A DNA stretch of 64,000 bases from Purpureocillium takamizusanense (taxonomy: Eukaryota; Ascomycota; Sordariomycetes; Hypocreales; Ophiocordycipitaceae). Within the stretch, counting starts at the first letter, position 1. The number at the start of each line of letters is the position of its first letter. The notes under the pieces were generated by a model. The model was not told where the DNA came from. It did no database searches and saw nothing but the letters and a program-made list of their open reading frames with translations. Shown piece by piece: positions 53,181 to 64,000 of the stretch. The DNA is taken from positions 124,001 through 188,000 of the forward strand of contig NC_063080.1 of assembly GCF_022605165.1 (NCBI RefSeq). The letters run 5' to 3'. The position numbers and the translations under genes were made by a program.

Positions 53181-56100
53181 CTACTCCTCATCCTCGTCCT
53201 CGGCGTCCGTAAAGTACTCAAACTCCCCAGGCACCTGCGCCTCCTCGTCGCCCTCGCCGTCCTCGTCAACGGCCGTCAGGACGCCGGCCGCCGCCGCGGC
53301 TCCCGAGCCCATGCCAGCGCTACCGCCGCTGGGCGTCTGCGGGTCGACGAGACCAAACGGCGAGCGGCCCTGCTGCTGCTGTTGCTGCTGGCGGAACATG
53401 TCCAACACGGCGTTGTTCCCGTGCGGGGAGCGTCCGTGCTCGGCCGCCAGGCTCTCCAACAGTGACCGGTTTGCCGCGGCCCGGCTCGCGCGAGCGGCGC
53501 TCTGCTGGCCCGCCACGGGCGCGCGCTCTGTCGTCACCTTCTTCAGCTTCTCCTCGATGAGAGACTTGGGCTCATCGGGCTGCGTGTCGTCCAGAAGCAG
53601 GGGGCCACCCGTCGGCTGTGTATTGTTAGTTTCCGGTCTGTTCAGAATCGTGAATCTGGGTCGGGCAGGCTTACCTTCTTAACTGGCTTATACCGGCCAG
53701 CGGGGAAGCTGATGTACTTGAGCTGCCCAGGCAGAACACGGCTCATGTTGTCCATGTCGTAGCCGACTTTTTCCTTCTCAGACTTCTTCTTAGGGTCGGT
53801 AGGCGTAGCTGCCTCCTTCTCCTCACCCTCCTTCTTCTCCTTAGGCTCATCCTTCTTCTTCTCTTCGTCAACCTCCATCTTGTCTCCGCCCTTGCTCGGG
53901 GCCGGGTCAACATCCATGCTCTCGCGACGCTGGGCACGTTCTTTCTTCTGTGCTCTTCGCTTTGCCTGTGCAGTCGTCGACAAGATGGCCGTGGCAATCA
54001 GGGCGGGGCCCTCCTCGGTCTTGACCTCTTGCTCGGGCGGGTAGTCGAACAAGCTCTGGCGGGTGGCGCAGTGAAACTTGAAGCCGGGCATCTCGAGGTC
54101 GTGGTCGAGGCCGATCATGGCCGTGGGCGAGAAGCTGAGTGACAGGAAGTGGGTGAACGGGAACCAGTACCAGTATTGGGTGAAGACGGCCATGCCGACG
54201 ATGCCCGCCATGTTGAGGTTGCCGGTCTGAGTCTGGAGTCCGATGGTGCAGTTGCGGCCACCGGCATCGATAATGCCGAGTGCGAGGGCGGCGCCGAACT
54301 TGGTCATGGCGTCTTCGTGGCGGTCACCGACGACCTTTTTGAGAGTCTTGCGGATAGACGAGACCTTGGGATTCATCACCTCGTTTTGCTGAACCATAAT
54401 CATGGCCAACGAGATCAGAGCGCCCTGCCGGACAAAGTCGGTTGGGTCCTTCATCATGGGCTCCAGCAAATCGATGGCCTCGTCAAGGCCAGTGCCGGCG
54501 CAAGAGATGCCCAGGGCCATGGCGGAGCCGTAGCGAACGTGGGGGTTGTACGACTCGGAGAGCAGCTCAACCATGCGCGGCACACTGCCAGGCTTGCGGA
54601 AGAGAATGAAGCCCAGGCTCATGACGGCGATGCGACGGACATCGTCATTGACATCGCTGACAGCAGTGTGGAGGAGCTTTCGGATCGCCTTGTTGCTGCC
54701 GGTGCCGCAGTACGCCAGAGCGACCGTCATGATACCACCGTACCGGAGCGTCGGGTCGGGGTCGTTCAGAAGGCCTTCGATGACAACATCGGCACCTTCC
54801 TGTCGGCCGTACATGATGAGCGCCATGCCCATGGCGACGCCGCGGACAATCTTCTCGTGGGTCGTCTCATGCGCATATGTGATCATGTCTTCAAGCGCCT
54901 TGGCGTTGCCTGTGCCGAGCATGATGAGACCCATGGAGAGACCAACAGCCTCGCCATTGAGTGCCGAATCTTGGAACAGGATATCCTTGAGCTTCTCAAA
55001 GATCTCGGTGTTGCCAGTCGCCATACCGGCGATGCCCAGGCCAAGGGCGCCTCCGTGCTGGACGACCTCTTCCTCAGCCTGCATGAACTGTGTCTTGAGG
55101 TAGTCGAGCGCGTCGGCGCCATGGTTGGCATGGATGAGGCCATAGGCGTACAGGGCACCGCCCTGGCTAAAGATTGAGCCACTGCCCAGTCCGCCCGTTC
55201 TCGGCAGATACGGCTCCAGCAGCTTGCGGGACTGCGACAAGTTCCCGCGATGGATTACACCCAGGGCGGCAGTGGCGGTGAACTTGGACCAGTTGACGGC
55301 CTTGCCGAGCCAGTCAAGGTTGTCCCGGAAGAATTTGTCGTTGGTGGTACCTTGGTTCATGAAGGCATTGCAGAAGGTGACGGCCGTGTGGAAGATGGAG
55401 TTGCGGCCCTCGAGGCTGTCGCGGACCTTGTTGAGAATGCTCAAGTCAGTGTGGTTGTTGCGGTAGAGGAATTCGCGGTTGAGGCGGATCGTCTTGGACC
55501 CGTCCAGGATGGACCGAATGTTGCGGTAGATCTTGGCGACGGCTTCAGGCAGAGCCTCCTCGGGGGTTTCCTGTTGATTTTCCAACAACGGGGCGTCTTC
55601 CGAGGTGGTCTTGTTAGGGTCCTCGGAGACCACCTCCTCTGCCTTCTCCAGCTGCTTTCCCGACGGCAGGGAGTCTAGCACCTTGCCAAGGAACTCTTGT
55701 GTGCCATTGTCGTACAGATCAAAGGCGATTTGGTAGGCATTGGCGATGGATGTGCGATCGCCGTTGTCGACAAGGGTCCGTAGCATGCGGGAGGCCTCCT
55801 CGTCGGAGTTGAGGTAGACGACGCATCGGGCAATGGCGAAGTAGTCCGGGTTCGGTATATCGTTGAGCAGGTCGAGGATCAGGCGGAGAATTTCGGTGCG
55901 GAAGCCGCGCTCCTGCACAATATCCATGCAGATGCCTAACGAGTACTCCATGAGCTCCTCGGCAGGGCCAGGGCCGTCTTGCGACTTCGTCTTGGCGCGT
56001 TTCTCGTCGTCGCTGGCACGCTTAATAACCCGGCGGAGAATGTCGAGATTCTTTGCTTCGACGGCGATACCAACAACCTGCCTGTAACGGCCCTGCTTCA

Positions 56101-56842
56101 GGCAGCTCTCAAAGAGGCGCTCAATGACACGCTGCAGGGAGGCCTCTGTGGCGCGGTCGGGGAGCTGAGCAATGGAGGCCGAGCGACCTTGCTTGGTTAG
56201 CGGTTGGAAGGTAGCATCGAATATGGTGTTGTCGATGGACGCGCGGGAGAGCAGGGACTTGGGCGGAAGGGTCGTCTGCGAAAAAGGTGTCGTCGGGGAC
56301 ATGACGGCGCCATCAGAGGCATTGGAGAAGGTAGTGGTGAGCTCGGGCAGGTCGGCGTTCTTAGAGGCCTTGGGCTTGGCATGTTTGGCGGCGGTGACGG
56401 CGATGTACTGGTCGACGCACTTGGAGATGATGGTCTCCTCGAACTCGCCCGGTGCGTCAAGCTTGAAGAGGTCACCGGCGGCGAGAGCAAAGACCATGCT
56501 GTCGTTGTAGGCTTGGAGGTGATAGTAGACCTTGGCCAGGACGAGAGCAGCCAGCTGGCGCTCGGGGAACGTTTCGTCTTCGTACAGGGCCTCGCTGCAG
56601 AGCACGGGTCAGCCTTTTTCCTGTTCTCAGGCTCCTTGAATTTCACTGAGATGCCCAGTTTGATGGGACCAGCAGGTGGAAGGGGTTTGCAGCGAAACGT
56701 ACATTTGGCTCAAAGCTCCGGCCACCTCGGTCCAAACGGTGTCAATATCATCGTTGAGGGTCTGCAGGGCAAAGACCTTGAGCTCGGGCTCCTCGTCGGC
56801 CAGAAAGGCCAGGACGCCGGTCGCAGAGACGAGGCCAGGCAT
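53181..56842 (-). CDS. rpn2: 26S proteasome regulatory subunit Rpn2
   Basis: Three exons, complement(53181..53615, 53675..56594, 56703..56842), encode 1164 residues. This is the largest non-ATPase subunit of the 19S base, a scaffold that holds ubiquitin receptors. The start MPGLVSATGVLAFLADEEPELK and EALYEDETFPERQLAALVLAKVYYHL are typical. The middle (~420-800) is made of PC repeats (GLGIAGMATG, SMGLIMLGTG, AMALGISCAGTG). The C-terminal part has a KEKE-type charged stretch and a Gln-rich run before a strongly acidic end. Introns of 108 and 59 nt have good signals, and the first splice restores the conserved EALYEDET. An essential gene, so it anchors this part as resident chromosome. Confidence 0.95.
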
Positions 56843-57698
56843 CGTGACGGCGTTTCGCTGTGGCGGAGACGGAGGACGCTTCGAGGAAGGCAGACGACGG
56901 CACTGGCTCGTGCAAAGGGAAGAAGGGGGCAGGCGGGCCTCGAGCGAGGCTTGAATGAGCGTGGTAATGGGCAAACAGAGTAGCGCCCAGTCACGGAGAG
57001 CAGGATGCGGGTGTTGCACACGGATTGACGCGGGCAAGATGATGATGCGACGCGGCGCGAAGGGTGCGGGATGGGGGATGGGATGGGATGTAATGACTTG
57101 AGCAGGCACGAATGGCTTCCACGTCAGGCACAGCTCTGCCTGCTCCCTGCGCCTGCCAGCAGAGCTAGTAGCTGCGTGATTGGCTGACGGATCAGCGAAT
57201 GACATAAGCAAGGTTTGGAGCGGCCTGGACCCACAACCCGGCTTCCCAGTGCCGGCTTCAAATGTTGCAGGCAGTTTTCCTCAACTTTTCACCTGGTTCT
57301 GAAACAGCAGCACCGGATCACGTATGGGAGCTTGGCACCGCACGGCACCGATTTGAGTCCCCCGAAAGATTGCCGTAGCATTTCTACATGTATCTGCCAT
57401 GAGCGGATCTTTAGGCGCTTCCGCACTACCGCCAGTGGCCCGTGGTCTCGGCACGTGTGGGCGTCACGGCGGGCAAGGACCCAAGGATGAACAGCAAGCT
57501 CAACTACCTCCCACATAGCCATCGCAATCAGAAATGCAAAAGAGAGGGTAGCAAGCGGGTAAACCCCGGAGCGCATCTCCCAGCTTATGTGTACTTATCG
57601 TTGGTAAAAAAAAAAAAAGGGCATTTTATGACACGAGAGACAGCCATCAACGTCTTCAAGTTGGGTCGCCATCACGACATGAAAAAAGAAATCGCATC
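56843..57698. other. 5' region of Rpn2 and spacer
   Basis: Presumed promoter and leader of Rpn2 followed by spacer. A poly-A run (57606-57618) is the only visible feature. Confidence 0.4.
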
Positions 57699-57771
57699 TC
57701 CCCCGGGAAGGCTCGAACTTCCAACCTCCTGATTAACAGTCAGACGCGCTGGCCAATTGCGCCACGGAGGA
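57699..57771 (-). tRNA. tRNA-Asn (anticodon GUU)
   Basis: A 73-nt cloverleaf on the minus strand: acceptor stem TCCTCCG/CGGGGGA (7 bp with one G-U), D-arm GCGC...GCGC, anticodon stem TCTGA/TCAGG with loop CTGTTAA (anticodon GTT), T-arm GGAAG/CTTCC with TTCGAGC loop. No intron. A TTTTTT terminator follows on the minus strand (57684-57690 region). Confidence 0.93.
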
Positions 57772-58068
57772 ATGAGCGAACCGAATTCTGATTCGTTGGA
57801 TCCTCGGACAACTATTGTGTGATAAGAACGGTACGCTGGGGGGCGGGCCAAGATTGTGTCCACCACGACATCCACCCTCGCATGGGGCAGTCCAACCACC
57901 ACAGCAACAGCAGTACGCATAATTCAGCGATCAAAAGTCGGCCCTTTAACTTGGCATTCAGTATCGAGTATGCCAGCGACGGCTTGATGATTTTCCTGCC
58001 CCACCAGACAAACATACACTAGGCCACTTCCCATGCCTCATCTGTCCTTCTCTTCGATGACGAAACCC
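57772..58068. other. intergenic region
   Basis: No gene seen; 3' flank of the phosphatase-like gene and 5' flank of tRNA-Asn. Confidence 0.4.
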
Positions 58069-58751
58069 TCACCCTCGTTTCTTATCTCGTTTGAACAACT
58101 CATCCTGCAAGTTAAATAGGCTTTCGTACTGGCCCTCTCTTTCGACTTTATTGTCCTCAAGGTCCCGGCGTATAAAGCGGTAGGGATGAGGGCGCTCATG
58201 CTCCGCAAACATCTGGATGGCTGACACCATCGCACCCGTTCGGCCATGGCCGTAGCCACACCAGATGAGGGTGGCACCTTTCACGTGTTTCTTAAAGGCC
58301 TCCCATCCCTTTTCATAATCACGAAGAGTTGGCACCCCGAAATCCCCGACTTTAATCGGTGTATAGGCGATTTTCCTGCCCCACAAGGCTTTCTTCATGC
58401 GTTCGTCTTCGGCGGCTGAGTTGACGGCTATGACATGGGTGATGTTTTGCTCACGAAGGAAATGCAGTCCTTCAGCTGTTATGTATTGGTCGGCGTCATC
58501 GCCTCCGAAAAAGGGCGACCCTGAGCGAGCAAGCTTGTAGTTTGGCGGGAGGTGGGCTTTTACCCAGAGAAACCGCTTTATGTTCCCTTCCCTTCCGCCT
58601 GACCAAAAGTACAGTACAGATTAGCCCTCTGGGTGCATTGAGTCTTCAAAAGGAACTTACTGGTGATCCCTTCTGGATTGGTTGTGCCAGTAGGGACAGC
58701 CTGAACGATAGCCACGGCTATGAAGAGAGCGGTTAGTACTCGAAGCAACAT
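58069..58751 (-). CDS. secreted protein-tyrosine-phosphatase-like protein
   Basis: Two exons, complement(58069..58598, 58661..58751), with a 62-nt intron, encode 206 residues. A signal peptide (MLLRVLTALFIAVAIVQA, 1-18) is followed by a compact PTP-superfamily domain: LARSGSPFFGG (~55-65), a VIAVNS strand, Asp116 in VGDFGVP as possible general acid, and the C(X)5R signature CGYGHGRTG with Cys144 and Arg150. Active PTPs hydrolyse phosphate esters through this Cys. The export signal is unusual for the family and suggests action outside the cell or in the secretory pathway. A TATAAAAG box (58857-58864, reverse complement) lies about 106 nt upstream. Confidence 0.75.
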
Positions 58752-60465
58752 TGTTTCTCTCAATGAACCAAGTATGTGTCCAGTAAAAGAATGCTAGAGC
58801 GATTTTTCCTATGACTATGACATGATGAGCAGCCAGACGCGACTTCTACTGGGCCTTTTATACACAAGAATGGTCCTGTAGGCCTACAGGCTAGAGAGTT
58901 GACTCCGATGCGCGCAAGACAAAAGTGCAAGTCGTGTGATACTAGATGTTCGCTATCATGACTGCTTTTTCGTGCAGCACATTGACGACGGGGACAGATA
59001 GAGCGCATAAGATCAAGCACGAAGTGTCTTCCGTATCCCATTCCGGCCGTCTCTTTCTTCATGCGCATCACGTCCCTATCCATTGGGCTCCCCGCGCGGC
59101 ACGACGGCAACTATCCACGGCCATCATTGGGCCCGGCTCTGTCCGCTATAGCTTTAGCCCTGGCTCATAAAGTTCATGCATGGTCACGCTACTTGGTGTT
59201 TCGCCGAAGTCGGATCGCATACTATTCCTATCATTTGATTAGCATATGCGATACGTACCAGCATAGCTATATGTGACCCCACCGGGTGGTGCCAGTCGTG
59301 GAGCGACTGCCTAGGGATTCTCACGAACTCAGCTGCGCTCGAGCCCAGCCATGAGGCACGTCAATAATAAAGTGATCGAACCCTCAGTCCCCCCATACCA
59401 GCAAGGCATAAAGGGCAAGCTACAAATCGTTATTGGGGTTTTGGGCTATGTGCGCGGTAAGATTGAGGTGACATCACGGGGTGGTAACATGATGTGGTGT
59501 GGTCTCGGGAAAGGGGAGACGAGGCATACTTTGCATGTTACCTGGAAAACTGCCGTGCTGGTCTTCGTACGTATCTCAAGACAAAGATGGTAATGCAAGC
59601 CTCCACAGGGAAGCCCTCGCCACCACAGCTTCCCTGCCTCCACAAGATATCCACCTCCAGAAAAGAATATCTCAGACTCCATCATGCTATCGATGAAAAA
59701 AGAGCATCTTCCATCCCCAGAGAAAGCTCCCGGGAAAATAAATACGTAACGTGCTCGTCATGATAACAGGCGTCGTGTCCCCGCCAACTCTTCCAGTGCT
59801 ACCGTCTTTCCGGTTCCGACAATTGTGGCAAACGGGCCTGCTGTATAAACCTCATGCACTAGTAAGATTTCGGGGATGTCGCATTTGGATGCTTCCCCCT
59901 AAGGCTTCGCAAGGCAAACCACCGCTAGCTAGACCCGAACTCTGCGATTAAAGTACATAGACATCAAGTAATGGCTCCCCCCTATCGAGTCTGACAATGG
60001 CAGATAGGTAGGTATACCAGAAGAGTAATAAACGATTTCTACGGAGGACCCCGAGGCTCCAGCCGCCCCCGCCCGCAAAGCTACATACCCTACGTGGGGT
60101 TTCCGTCGCCGCCGACATGAGCTCAGGTGGGCCAGTCGGTCGCCCGCCAAACTCATCCAACATGAAAGTCCGTCCACCACAGCGGCTACTACGTACGTCC
60201 CCAAGCATCCAAGGCCAGGCGTCAAGTCGTCCATATCTACATCCACCACCGCCCATAACCACCCATCACCCATCACCCAACAGAAAACCACAAAAAAAAA
60301 GACAGCGACCGGAACACAAAATTCATTCACTCCTGCTTTCCGCCAAAGAGCACGACAAAGACAGACAGACAAAAACGAAGGAAAAGGCGGGCCGGGGTGA
60401 GGCGGGCCTGTGTCACGCACATAAACCACTTGGGCACCTATTTTTGTCATCGCCTGTTTCGACGC
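58752..60465. other. long intergenic region
   Basis: No supported gene in about 1.7 kb. Open frames up to 173 codons (59929-60450 minus strand) have hydrophobic low-complexity content and no domain. Confidence 0.35.
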
Positions 60466-60600
60466 GGTCGCGTGGCCTAATGGCTAAGGCGCTAGATTTC
60501 GGTCAAGGGGGGTTCACGAGTCTGATCGGGCCCGGTCCTCCTTGAATAAAACGTATACTGAGCTCTCTAGAGATTCCAGGTTCGACTCCTGGCGCGATCG
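60466..60600 (+). tRNA. tRNA-Arg (anticodon UCG) with 62-nt intron
   Basis: The acceptor stem GGTCGCG pairs with CGCGATC, the D-arm is GCCT...AGGC, the anticodon stem CTAGA pairs with TCTAG, and the T-arm is CCAGG/CCTGG with TTCGACT loop. Bases 60503-60564 interrupt the molecule right after position 37, as in all nuclear tRNA introns. The anticodon reads TCG (60499-60501). A T-rich terminator (60605-60613) follows. Confidence 0.85.
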
Positions 60601-62379
60601 CAGCATTATTTTTTACTTTTTTGTTTTGTTTTGTTTTGGTTACGTTGGGTTATTTCGGCACTGTTTTTTTTTTGCTGTTGCTCCGTTTCTTTTGTCGTCC
60701 TCAGCGCGGATGCATGTACCTGCGCCACTTTGACAAGCTTCGTTGTGTTTCTCTCTCTCTTCCCCCTCTCTTGTGTCGAAAGCGATTATTAATGCGGCAA
60801 GTAACCAACTGCTTCTGGAGAACCGCGACGGAAGATCTGTCACGATTGCTTGGCGACTTGTGCTCGAATAGGCATATGCTCCTCTTGTAAGCCGAGTCCC
60901 ATGTTACAAGCGCAAAGACACAACTGTCATGCTGCACTTGCCCGTCACATCCCAGAACCCCGCTTCCGGAGAATGCAAAGTCGATACGAAATCTCAGTTT
61001 CATGTTTCAAGTCGTTACTACAGCGTATCCACGGCGAATGTCTGCGGACAGCATACCGGCTGGGGCAAGACATCCTCTCAGGCCCATCATACGCCGGCAT
61101 ACAGTAGACAGCTACTGTAACAAAGCGTGACGCAATCCATCGCCCGAGTTCCTGTCGAGGCGGGTCTCGGACCGTCGGCGGCCTCGTGGCGGAAACTGAG
61201 AGCTCTGGGAGCCCAATCCATGCCCCTTGCTCTCGGCAGTCGAGCGTGGCCTGGCCAGGCTCGTTGGACGCTGGGTCCCCATGGGATCTTATTAGGTGAG
61301 ATTGATGATGGGGTCGCAGCAAACGCCGACCCCGGCTAAGAACGTGCAGAAAGCTGGGACGAATCTGTCCCCCGCCTCGACCACGCCATCGCGCGCCAGG
61401 CTGATCTGTCATAACACCATACCTGGACGCATCCAGGTCGCCTCTCGCGCGGAAGGTCGGGGCGAATTGCGTGCTGCGAATGGGCACCAGCGACGAGCCG
61501 GCGCCCCCGCCAGCCGTCCTAGTGCCCTCCCCAGGCCGCGCCAAAGTCCCACAATCCGCCAGCGCCGTCCGCTTCCTCAATTGCGTCAGCCTAACTTAGA
61601 TGACAGCATCCCGGAGCTCCGGCCAATGGCGCAGCTGGTGCAGCACGCCATCGCCGGCTCTTGGGCTAACACTCAGGGTCTCGGGAAACGAATGTATGCC
61701 CCAAGAGGAGACCACGACGGGCAAGGGGAAACCGCCCTGGCTGCCTTTGGGGCTCTGTCGAATGGCTCCATCCAGGTCCCCGGGGCGATGAGACTCGTCG
61801 ACACGTCGACAGGCTGGCAGGTCAACTTGACGGCGGCTCACGCTGGAAGCGAAGAGTCTGTCTGTCTCGCCATGCGGCTTCTTGTAAGATGCTGCTTTCG
61901 AAAAGCTCAATGTCGCCGGAAGAGCAGCAGTCGTCAGACGTTTGCCAAAGGCCTCCCTCAGCTCCGCCACGGCTGGTCGCCGAAACCATGCTCGACCCAG
62001 GTCCCCGTTTGGAGGGTTCGAGGGGCAACGCGAGCTGGAGGCTAACGGAGGGGTTGGCTGGCCACCTGGAATGGAGGGGCAGGTCGAGGCCAAGCTCCGA
62101 AATGTGGACGTGGCAACGCCTTCCGGAAGCTTAGAAATTGCGTCTTCTGGCCTTTGCCTGACGCCCCTGGGTCGATTGCGACACGCGAGTCCTGCGTGTC
62201 TCCAAGCCACCGGCCGCATGCCACCTGTAGACGAGGCGTATAAAGTGATCCAGGCCGCCCCTTTCTGCGAGGGCTAGCCCTCATCCTCCTCCGTAAACTC
62301 CCATTCTTGCGGACAGACTCCCTATCAGCTGGTCAAGTCAACATCTTCACTTTACTTGCAACTAACCACCATCATCACA
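60601..62379. other. long intergenic region with promoter of the peroxiredoxin gene
   Basis: Open frames of 200-250 codons run on both strands between about 60.9 and 62.2 kb, but all lack recognised domains and overlap as shadows of GC-rich DNA. A TATAAAG box at 62239-62245 lies 135 nt before the peroxiredoxin ATG. Confidence 0.4.
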
Positions 62380-63106
62380 ATGGCCACGAAAGAACCCATC
62401 CGTCTCGGCAGCAAGGCCCAGGGTTTCGTCGCTGATTCCAGCAAGGGCGAAATCGACTTTGAGAAGTTCGCTGCTGATAGCTGGGTCGTTCTCTTCTCTC
62501 ACCCTCAGGACTTCACCCCTGTCTGCACCACTGAGCTAGGTGCTTTCGCCAAGCTCGAGCCCGAGTTCACCAAGCGCGGCGTCAAGTTGCTTGGCCTGTC
62601 GGCCGATTCGACCAAGAGTCACGAGGGCTGGATCAAGGACATCGCCGAGGTGACTGGTGGGCAGGTTAACTTTCCCATTATTGCCGACTACGACCGTAAA
62701 GTCGCCAATCTTTATGACATGTAAGTTCTGCAAAAGCGGAAAGGGGCAGCCTGGGAAAACTGACCGCATGAAATGCAGGATCGACTACCAAGACCCCACC
62801 AATATCGACCACGACGAACTCCCTCTCACCATCCGCTCCGTCTTCTTCATCGACCCCAAATTCAAGATCCGCACCATCATTTCTTACCCTGCCTCGACTG
62901 GCCGCAACGCTTCCGAGGTCCTGCGAGTTATCGACTCGTTGCAGGCCAGTGACAAGTACAAGATCGCCACTCCTGTTGACTGGCTCCCTGGTCAGGATGT
63001 TATTGTTGCGAACAGCGTCAAGGACCCTCAGGCCAAGGAGTTGTTCCCCGACTTCCGCACCATTAAGCATTACCTGCGCTACACTACTCTTCCCCAGGAG
63101 GCTTGA
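62380..63106 (+). CDS. 1-Cys peroxiredoxin (Prx6/Prx1 type)
   Basis: Two exons, join(62380..62720, 62779..63106), with a 58-nt intron (GTAAGT donor), give 222 residues. The peroxidatic Cys49 is in FTPVCTTEL with Thr46 of the active-site pocket; there is no resolving Cys at the usual 2-Cys position. The C-terminal half (IDYQDPTNID, SVFFIDPKFKIRT, DWLPGQDVI) is the extended Prx6-type tail. It reduces hydrogen peroxide and alkyl hydroperoxides in cytosol or mitochondria. No targeting signal is evident, so it is probably cytosolic. Confidence 0.93.
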
Positions 63107-64000
63107 TCGAAAAGATGGCGATATCTGGGAAAAGACCCGCGGACAGGAAGAGGAGGAAAAGCATGGCGAGCAGCCGGAGCATCGCGAACTGCGGCGTCTC
63201 AATATTCCCAGTAGTGCGGAAGCAAGTGTGATCGGGGTCGACATGTACTGGTCTCGGTCGCAGCAATGAATGATAATACCAAACCAGCCACAAAAATGCA
63301 GCTTGTTCTTGTGCCCGCGAGTAATTACTGCTGGTCTTGTTTGAAGAAGGTGAGGATGTAGGGGCATAGACTGTCCCTGCAAGCCCGACTATACCCTTCG
63401 CCGCATGCATGCACCATCTTGTTTGGACGAGCGAGTGGCCTTGCTCGTGAAATAATGCTTGAGGCCGCCGTCATCAATCTCCAACACGCATGGACGTGAT
63501 GCGGTGTGAAAGTGGAGAGAACTCCCTGTAGGCAGGTTCCGAAGAACTGGGTACCTCCTGACCCTTGCAAGTCGGCCAGGCATGGTACGACAGTATCCAG
63601 CAATGCAGCGCAGGTGACAGAGAGCGTCTTTTTCGTTTCGTTTCGAACGGTCCGAATCTTGTAGTGCTCACTTTGCTCGCTGGGAAGAATTCTGACTGCA
63701 GGGCCCAGTCGTGATAGCCACGTCGGGATCTGCAACGCCGAGGCTGAAACTGTGGGAGACGACTGAACAGGGGGCCCTGGGCGTTCTCGAAGTCTGAATG
63801 GAAGATGCCAACAAGCATCTTTGGCTTGTCGGTCTAATCCAGCTCCACGGCCGCCCAATCAATGAATGCGCCAGCGGCCAGCGCCATGTATGTAGCGCTG
63901 TCCGAGGGCGTGCCCAAAGCAGGGATGGGAGCTGTAGAATAGCGCTCTGCTGTGCGTTGCTCGAGAGTCGTCGTTTGTGGATACAAAGCCGGGTTGCTCG
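63107..64000. other. 3' flank of the peroxiredoxin gene; no clear gene
   Basis: A minus-strand frame of 177 codons (63325-63858) has Arg/Pro-rich content and no recognised domain. I cannot support a gene, but the window end may cut one. Confidence 0.3.

Noticed and set aside
54149..55177. 342-codon plus-strand frame inside Rpn2
   Set aside because: It is the antisense of the conserved PC-repeat region and has no domain of its own.
59929..60450. 173-codon minus-strand frame
   Set aside because: Phe/Val-rich low-complexity translation without domain, overlapping the pol III region upstream of tRNA-Arg.
60945..62219. Frames of 200-250 codons on both strands upstream of the peroxiredoxin gene
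   Set aside because: They overlap each other and have no start context, introns or known domains; GC-rich DNA keeps stops rare.

Overview
The window is nuclear DNA of a filamentous ascomycete (Pezizomycotina, most likely a Sordariomycete). Genes lie on both strands and carry 43-112 nt GT-AG introns with CTAAC/CTGAC-like branch sites. There are eukaryotic housekeeping genes (26S proteasome Rpn2, sulfite oxidase, 1-Cys peroxiredoxin), TATA boxes and two nuclear tRNA genes, one with an intron. Gene models below were spliced by hand by joining reading frames at plausible splice sites; exon coordinates are in the evidence.

Region 1 (about 1-27.4 kb) looks like the captain-proximal end of a Starship giant transposon. 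A five-exon DUF3435 tyrosine recombinase (captain, 24.4-26.9 kb, minus strand) sits at its right edge and reads inward. To its left are three gene families known as recurrent Starship cargo: a ferric reductase (FRE, 16.9-18.9 kb), a RING-patatin protein (PLP, 13.2-15.6 kb) and a DUF3723 protein (10.3-13.0 kb). The rest of the cargo is a BRCT/coiled-coil protein, a 3CxxC zinc-binding protein, two small MADS-like proteins, a SUR7/PalI membrane protein, an F-box/ankyrin protein, a secreted LPMO-like protein and a three-copy family of unknown function (1.6-6.1 kb). A GC-rich block with repeated GTCCGG/GGACCGG words at 27.25-27.41 kb, just upstream of the captain, is the likely terminal region. The opposite end lies outside the window.

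Region 2 (about 27.5-64 kb) looks like resident chromosome. It holds an APH-family kinase, a hypothetical protein, a Tgl4/Tgl5-like patatin lipase, a repeat-rich stretch with a tandem pair of small paralogous genes (38-40 kb), an F-box protein, a Cdc4-like WD40 protein without an F-box, an AT-rich decayed island (46.6-47.05 kb), a dienelactone-hydrolase/SnoaL-like protein, sulfite oxidase, Rpn2, tRNA-Asn, a secreted tyrosine-phosphatase-like protein, tRNA-Arg(UCG) and a 1-Cys peroxiredoxin.

The main result is a captain that can be assembled without any visible lesion, next to three hallmark accessory genes, with one element edge apparently inside the window. The largely uncharacterised cargo is the most likely place for new biology.
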